This document shows positions 58,601 through 64,000 of a stretch of DNA of 64,000 nt, one piece after another. The stretch comes from Lytechinus variegatus (lineage: Eukaryota; Echinodermata; Echinoidea; Temnopleuroida; Toxopneustidae). The notes under the pieces are model-generated. The model worked only from the letters and a program-made list of their open reading frames with translations. It was not told the DNA's origin and made no database searches. The position numbers and the translations under genes are program-made. The stretch covers positions 63,834,697 to 63,898,696 of the forward strand of contig NC_054741.1 in NCBI RefSeq assembly GCF_018143015.1, written 5' to 3'. Each line of letters opens with the position of its first letter. Position 1 is the stretch's first letter.

Positions 58601-61600
58601 GAGATATTATGTGACTGGTTAGTTTTTTAGCTCATCCTGCCCGAAGGACAAGATAGCTTATGCCGTGGCGTCCGTCGTCTGTCGTCCGTCCACAATTTCA
58701 AAATGCTACTACTTCGCCATTTCAAGTCCGATTTCAATTCTATTTGCTTTATATGATAGCACTAGGTGGGGGATTCAAAACTTCTACACAGAATTTTGAA
58801 ATTCATTAAATATGCTAATTTATGCACATTTTTCAAAATTCACAAAAAATGCTTCTTTATTTGTTGACCGATTTTGATTTTTTTGCTTCCATCTGGTAGA
58901 GCTTCATGAGGTTCACCAATCTTCTACACAGAATTTTGAAATTTTGATTAGAACAATTTTTATGCTAATTTATGCGAAATTAATTTATGCATATTTTTAA
59001 AAATTCACATAAAATGCTTTTTCTTCTTTAATTGTTGACCGATTTTTACTTTTTTCTTCTTCCATTTTGTAGAACTTTATGAGGTTCACCAAACTTCTAC
59101 ACAGAATTACAAAGAAATGTTTTTTTCTTCATTTGTTGATCAATTTCAATTTTGTTTGCTTTATATAATAGCTCGAGGTGGTGATACAAAATTTCAACAT
59201 AGAATTTTGAAACTCATTAAATATGCTAATTTATTCATATATTTTCAAAACTCAAAAAAATTACTTATTTATTTGTTGATTGACTTTGGTTATTTTTGTT
59301 CCATCTGAGAGCTACATTAGGTTCATCAAGGTTCTACACAGAGTTAAGAAACTTTGACTAGATAATTATTAATACTTAATTCATATGAAATTTATTCATA
59401 GATCACAAAAAAATGCTTCTATGTCATTTCTTCATCAATTTCAATTCTATATCCTCAATTTATGTCACCAATATAATTCACTACAGTGTCAACTGGGCTG
59501 AAATTAAAATTGTGTTAAATTTTGTTGCGAGATGCCGGATGAGCTCCACATCATTGATGTGCTAGTTTAAATGTGAATTAGTTAGCTTAAACTAATTCTG
59601 TGGGGGGGGAGGGGTCATACATTTCAAAAATGCAGTTCTTCACTTTTAAATATGATGTTTTATTGTAATCTGAAAATCTGCTTGAATTAATGAAGAAGTT
59701 TTTGTGGAACAGACATATCCAAAGATAGGATGGTATTTTGATAAAGAAATCCTCTTCCCTATATACTATTTTTTTCTCTTTCTTTCCTAATTAGGATGAA
59801 AGGGCAGAACTTCTTAAGGTCTTGTCAGAAAAGGAGACAGAAAATAACAGGTTAGATGCTGAGCTAGAGCGCTTTAGAGAATGTGACCCAGAAGTAATTG
59901 AGGAGGTCAAGGCAGAAACATTGGTTGCCAAGGAAGCAACAAACAGATGGACAGGTGAGGCATTTAGTTTTTATTTTAAGTCTCGTCAAACTCATACCTT
60001 TGATAGTATGAAACTTCAATTTGTTAGAGAAAAAGCACACCCTTAAGAGAACTGCATGTTTATAAAAATCAGATCAATTATATTTTTTGTAAGGTTTGGT
60101 GAAAATCCATCAAAGAATAATATTAGTAAAATTTGTCAAGTTTTAATTTTGTAACTTCACTTGCGAGCAGCCCATATGTCATTTAAAGGAATTTCCCAAA
60201 GTGGAAAATTGACCACAAATCGCCTACTCGTGCAGACATTAATAATTAGACACATTATTTCATACATGCTTCTGAAGTTCTGTTTATTTGACAAAAAAGA
60301 GATAATGAACCATCAAAACTGCAATGCATGGGATTTATACCACATGACATACAGGTGATCTGCTTCCACATGAGACCACCAAACTGATGAATTCCAAACT
60401 CATTACTCCCTAATTCTTTGATAATTTTTCAACCACCTTTTTTATTAGGTTTGTCTCATTTTCCTGCTTTTGTTGAGAACCTGCTTGATGACGGGATGTA
60501 CTTCCTCATTTGACTTAAAGGTCAAGTCCACCCCAACAAAAAGTTGATTTGAGTGAAAAGAGACAAATTAAACAAGCATAACACGGAAAATTTCATGAAA
60601 ATTTGATGTAAAATTAGAGAGTTAAGACATTTTGAAGTTTCGCTTAATTCACACAGCAGTTATATGCACATCCTGGCGGGTGTTTCATAAAGCTGTTCGT
60701 AAGATAAGAGCGACTTTAAGAACGACTGGTGATCCTTTCTTGTGGTAAATGATGTATTAAATTGGCGATGGTTTACCGCGTAAAAAAGGATCACCAGTCA
60801 TTCTTAAAGTCGCTCTTAACTTACGAACAGCTTTGTGAAACGGCCCCCAGGTCAGTATGCAAATGAGGTAACTGATGATGTGACCCACTGATTATTTTTT
60901 TTGTATTTTATTACATAAAATATGAAATATTTTAATTTTCTCTTTATTATCCTGAGAAACAAAGAATGTTCCTCCCGGAACATGTAGAATTACCATTGAT
61001 CAACATTTTAGGGTTCAGTCAAGTAGGTCATTATTGTCACATTGCTAGACATTGACATATAGTGTAATTAAAACATTATTATTACGAAACAAAAGAAATA
61101 GTGAGTGAAGGACATCATCGCCTCTCTCATTTGCATTTCACCGAGTTGTGCATATTGCAACTGTTTTATGAATAATAAGCTAAACTTTAAAATGTCATAA
61201 CTTTATAATTTTACATCCGATTTTGATGACATCTTCAGTGTTGTGCTAGTTCAATTTTTCTCTATTTATTCAAATCCACATTTTTCTGGGGTTCACTTGA
61301 CCTTTAATGTACTTTTTGTGTATTAACAAAAAAACAAACAAATGCAATGGGCAGACTACAGGTTATATTTATTATAAATTGCTAGGTAGAGTGTATTAGA
61401 CAATTCAGACAATAAATATACTCATTATGGATGAATTTCAATTAATTGAAACTGCTTTAGTAAAAGAGGTAAAGGCAACCCTTTCAACAATCAGTGTGCA
61501 TTCACCAGTTTTCTGTTTTTCCTTGTTTTTGTGATTTTCAAAATATTACATCCACAGATATTCATTGCTTGGCTTTAAAGATTTTGAATGGACCCATTTC

Positions 61601-61859
61601 TGACAAAATGATAAAATGTGATTATTGAAAAATCTGGTCAATGAACCCAAACACCCACCTAAGCATTTGGTTTGATCATTATAAACAATGAATGTTTCAT
61701 GCATTGTGATACTTTCCTCATTTCCTTTGATTTGATATCATGCTTATTGCAGACAATGTATTCTCCATCAAGTCATGGTGTAAGAAGAAGTTCTGCTTGG
61801 AGGAGAAATTGCTGGACAAACAGTTTGGAATTCCTGAAGACTTTGACTACATTGACTGA
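52619..61859 (+). CDS. MND1: Meiotic nuclear division protein 1 (MND1), 7 exons, 205 aa
   Basis: Partner of HOP2/PSMC3IP; the pair helps RAD51 and DMC1 carry out strand exchange in meiotic nuclei. Coding exons are 52619-52621 (ATG only), 54485-54550, 55787-55844, 56845-56960, 58176-58283, 59795-59954 and 61753-61859. All introns are GT-AG and the joined frame is open. Recognised by the winged-helix N-terminus ([55 protein letters not shown]), then a Lys/Glu-rich coiled coil (about residues 82-165) with CDPEVIEEV and AKEATNRWT, and the C-terminal [10 protein letters not shown]. Length equals the usual 205 residues of animal MND1. The 5' UTR and its start are not defined; introns hold at least eight repeats. 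Start chosen because S-K-K at exon 2 needs the ATG that ends exon 1. Confidence 0.95.
52779..52990. mobile_element. Hairpin MITE (MND1 intron 1)
   Basis: Ends GTTCATTGAATGAGTG and CACTCATTCAATGAAC are exact complements. The stem continues with ACCTCAGGCGAA and CACTACCGCTACAC and their partners. It abuts the next hairpin at 52991. Confidence 0.7.
52991..53292. mobile_element. Hairpin MITE with GGGGCCGATTGCA end (MND1 intron 1)
   Basis: CGGGGCCGATTGCACGAAAG faces CTTTCGTGCAGTCGGCCCAA; inner stem GTGTCGCCCAT/ATGGGCGACAC. Third example of the GGGGCC..TT.CA tip in this window. Confidence 0.65.
53998..54107. repeat. Fragment of the 58622-59568 repeat
   Basis: Shares TTTTTTTGCTTCCATCTGGT, AGAGCTTCATGAGGTTCACC and ACAATTTTTATGCTAATTTA with the longer copy in intron 5. 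Confidence 0.6.
54792..55317. mobile_element. TIR element with CAGACCTGCCAACC ends (MND1 intron 2)
   Basis: CAGACCTGCCAACC and GGTTGGCAGGTCTG are exact inverted ends, and CACTTG flanks both (54786-54791 and 55318-55323). Inside it carries an ATA run and a dispersed repeat block (about 54960-55135, GCGGTATTTATAAAGCGCC...) also seen in part near 24356. hAT-like by its CAG start; tentative. Confidence 0.65.
57110..57684. mobile_element. TTAA MITE family 3 (MND1 intron 4)
   Basis: TTAAAGGGGAATGAAACC faces GGTTTCATTCTCCTTTAA, with TTAA at each end. The inside is a loose palindrome around GAAAAATCGGACAAATAATG and TATGAGCATTTGAATATTGC. Confidence 0.7.
58622..59568. repeat. Dispersed TTAGCTCATCC repeat (MND1 intron 5)
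   Basis: Starts TTTTAGCTCATCCTGCCCGA, then TATGCCGTGGCGTCCGTCGT, and ends GCCGGATGAGCTCC. Inside are 3-4 worn units of ~170 bp carrying TTCTACACAGAATTTTGAAA and TATGCTAATTTATGC. Similar repeats are widespread in marine invertebrates; class unknown. Confidence 0.6.
60515..61307. mobile_element. TTAA MITE family 1, with nested hairpin (MND1 intron 6)
   Basis: TTAAAGGTCAAGTCCACCCC at the left and TTGACCTTTAA at the right, TTAA both sides. It is longer than its sisters because another element sits at 60673-60850. Confidence 0.75.
60673..60850. mobile_element. Hairpin MITE nested in TTAA MITE
   Basis: GTGTTTCATAAAGCTGTTCG faces CGAACAGCTTTGTGAAAC; the stem runs through TTAAGAACGACTGGTGATCC and its near complement. 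It interrupts sequence that is continuous in the other family 1 copies, so it is the younger insertion. Confidence 0.75.
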
Positions 61860-62529
61860 GTGTGATCATAATCAGCAGATGGCAATGAAGAAAACAATAC
61901 CAAAATCATTTCAGAATCTCTGAGAGGTGTGAATGTCAGCAGGTCAGTGGAGTATTCATGCCAAGTGTGCCGGAATGACGAACGTTAGTTTGGACCCAGA
62001 TTTGGTATTATGTTTACCAGGTGAATATGCACTACCAAAACATGTTAGAATATAGAGATATTCAGGAATATGTACGGACTACATGTATCATTGCTGTGTT
62101 GCCAGTTGATCTCGTCTGTTCTTAAATACATGCAACAGACATTTGTTTTGAATCTGTTTGATATGATATGTACATGTACCATGTAACAAATTTCAATCGA
62201 AGCAATTTATACCAGCCCTTGCCTTTTCAAGGAAATTTTTTGAAATATCGGAGTGATAGCACTGATAGTAATTTCAAAGGAAGGAAGGCAGCGGAGGTGG
62301 GCCTCATCACCATTGGCTTATCCAAGCAACGGTTTAAAATCTCAAGGAACTGTGGACCAAGTGTCATCATATATCTAGTTGATTATGCCACTTTCTATCT
62401 ACTTGATTATTTCAGGGATGATCAAAGGTCTGAACATCATCGAGAATTCAACATTCCATACATAATCAATAATGTTTCCTATTACGAGTAAGTTTTGAAA
62501 AGTGGCGTCCGTTACTTTCTCCATACATG
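61860..62529 (+). other. MND1 3' UTR region
   Basis: Sequence after the MND1 stop, probably its 3' UTR. No close AATAAA was seen; the nearest lie inside the next repeat and at 63696-63701. A 107-codon open frame (62168-62491) has no recognisable family. Confidence 0.4.
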
Positions 62530-63386
62530 TAGGGGAAGGCGGGGTAAGTTGAGCATAGGGGCACGTTGAGCCACCAGCCCCAGGCCAATAATGAATGAGT
62601 CAGACATCGTGGTGGTGTCATGTATTGATGACCCATAGCATAACCCCTAACCCCACCACATTGTTTTCCATTTTGAAACAAAAAGTAGTTTTTTGGAGGG
62701 AAAAGTATGAATTTCAGCCAAAAAAGAGTGTGAAATAGATAAGTGCTTTATACACACACACGTCTTTAATTATAGTAAAGACATGATAACAACATTGTTA
62801 GTCCAGGGATGGGATCTTCATTCTTGTCATAGTCTTTTATATGATGGATGCATAATAAATGTGTGGATACAAAATTATCGCACTAAGTTCGGACTGGGGT
62901 AAGTTGAGCCAAACAGCATGGGGCAAGTTGAACCATGGTAATTCTTATGGTAATGTATCTTAAGAAACAAACAAACCATAAAAATCGATTGAAATGCAGG
63001 CTGAAAGGAGCAAATTTACATGACTGCTCTTTTCCTTTTAAAGGATGTTAGTATTTATAGAGAATAAGCAAGTGAAAAGATTTTCAACAAAAAATTGACA
63101 TGCTGGTTCTCCCCCATACATTTTGTACATAGTTTTTGTGGCTCAACTTACCCCAGACGGTGGCACGACTTACCCCATATATGGGGCAAGTTGAGCCATT
63201 TGACATCGTTTTTTTTCAACGGTCACGATGACTTTCAGTGTGGGGGTAGAAAGTTATATGCAGGTGAAAAACATTTCCCAAGAATCAAATTTAAAGGCAG
63301 GGTACTTATTTCTACAATAGTACTAGTCATATCAATTCTAACATGCAAAATGCAAAAAGTGTCACAACTTACCCCGCCTTCCCCTA
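62530..63386. mobile_element. TIR repeat with GGGGAAGGCGGGGTAAGTTG ends
   Basis: GGGGAAGGCGGGGTAAGTTG faces CAACTTACCCCGCCTTCCCC, with TA outside each end. The inside repeats GGGGCAAGTTGAGCC-type blocks in both directions. The TA flank would suit a Tc1/mariner-type MITE, but no transposase is present. Confidence 0.65.
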
Positions 63387-64000
63387 AGAATACCTTATTT
63401 TTAATTTAATTTTGTTTTACCTAGATATGGTACTGTATGGTGTTTAGCAGATGACAAATATTTGCCAAAGGCTGAAACAAATTAAAATGACACAAGTGTA
63501 TGAGGGCAAATTAATTTTGTATGTCCATTCTTAATATCTTAGGCCTTCCTGAATGATTCGTCTTTGTTTTGTATGTGTAATCAAATGGTTTGTTAAACCC
63601 AGGGTTGAAGTTGGTAATCCGATTATTGTGTGGAATTTAGAGTACAGCAATTGTTACCAGAGCAAATTTCACGAAACCCTCAATACAGGCAATTCAATAA
63701 ATGCATGTCATCAACAACAAAAATAATAAATAATACAGCTTTCACTCGAAAGACACAGTAAAATTTTACCCAATGATGGGTAGAAAGGGAACATGCATGT
63801 TTGCTGGATATTTTTTTACTCAATATTGGGCTATTTCAACAGAACATTGCATAATTTCTTTTTACAAAATATTGGGTATCTTTTTAACCAACCAACATGC
63901 ATTTTCCCATTTTACCCAATATTGGTAAACCTTTTTTTTTTAAGTTGTAAGAAACAAATTAAAAAATGAGTAATTAAATTTTGATGAACAGACAATAAAT
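63387..64000. other. No gene recognised
   Basis: AT-rich end of the window. Near 63770-63930 the phrase ACCCAATATTGG and its variants recur four times, perhaps a worn repeat. Confidence 0.4.

Noticed and set aside
62168-62491. 107-codon frame after MND1
   Set aside because: No recognisable domain, lies in the probable 3' UTR, and no splice or start context supports it.

Overview
The window looks like echinoderm nuclear DNA, most likely a sea urchin. It is AT-rich and intron-rich, and crowded with short non-autonomous DNA elements: TTAA-flanked MITEs, hAT-like elements and fold-back elements that recall the sea urchin TU family. The two sets of host genes also look animal. The species call is inference; no species-specific marker was used.

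There are two blocks of host genes. The first is a tandem trio of UDP-glycosyltransferase (UGT) genes on the minus strand: UGT-A (10583-14924), UGT-B (17967-24201) and UGT-C (30349-36737). Each has five coding exons of nearly the same size (861-864, 57, 166, 220 and 274 bp) with intron phases 0, 0, 1 and 2. Each splices in silico to a 525-526 residue protein. All three keep the signal peptide, catalytic His/Asp pair, UGT signature, transmembrane helix and a C-terminal KxKxx ER-retrieval tail, so all three look functional. The second block is MND1, a meiotic recombination gene on the plus strand (52619-61859). It has seven coding exons and a 205-residue product, and its start codon alone sits at the end of exon 1.

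Mobile DNA fills most of the rest. 1-10 kb holds a fold-back element with tandem-repeat arms (1596-4510), tRNA-derived SINEs, and a large inverted-repeat element (6215-9409) that carries a LINE fragment. 10-37 kb is the UGT cluster; its introns and spacers hold TTAA MITEs, LINE and SINE pieces, and hAT-like elements with arrays of a mirror-symmetric CG-rich motif. 37.5-44.3 kb is a young BEL/Pao-type LTR element with a gag-protease ORF, two 1.18-kb LTRs and a 5-bp target duplication. 44.3-52.5 kb holds hairpins, hAT-like elements and a fold-back built of ~20-bp modules. It ends in a 905-bp near-perfect palindrome (14 units of 53 bp) that finishes about 150 bp before the MND1 start codon. MND1 introns contain at least eight further elements, one nested inside another, and another repeat (62530-63386) lies downstream.

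The two gene systems are not functionally linked. UGTs conjugate lipophilic compounds in the ER; MND1 works with HOP2 on RAD51/DMC1 strand exchange in meiotic nuclei. No RNA gene, CRISPR array or operon was found.
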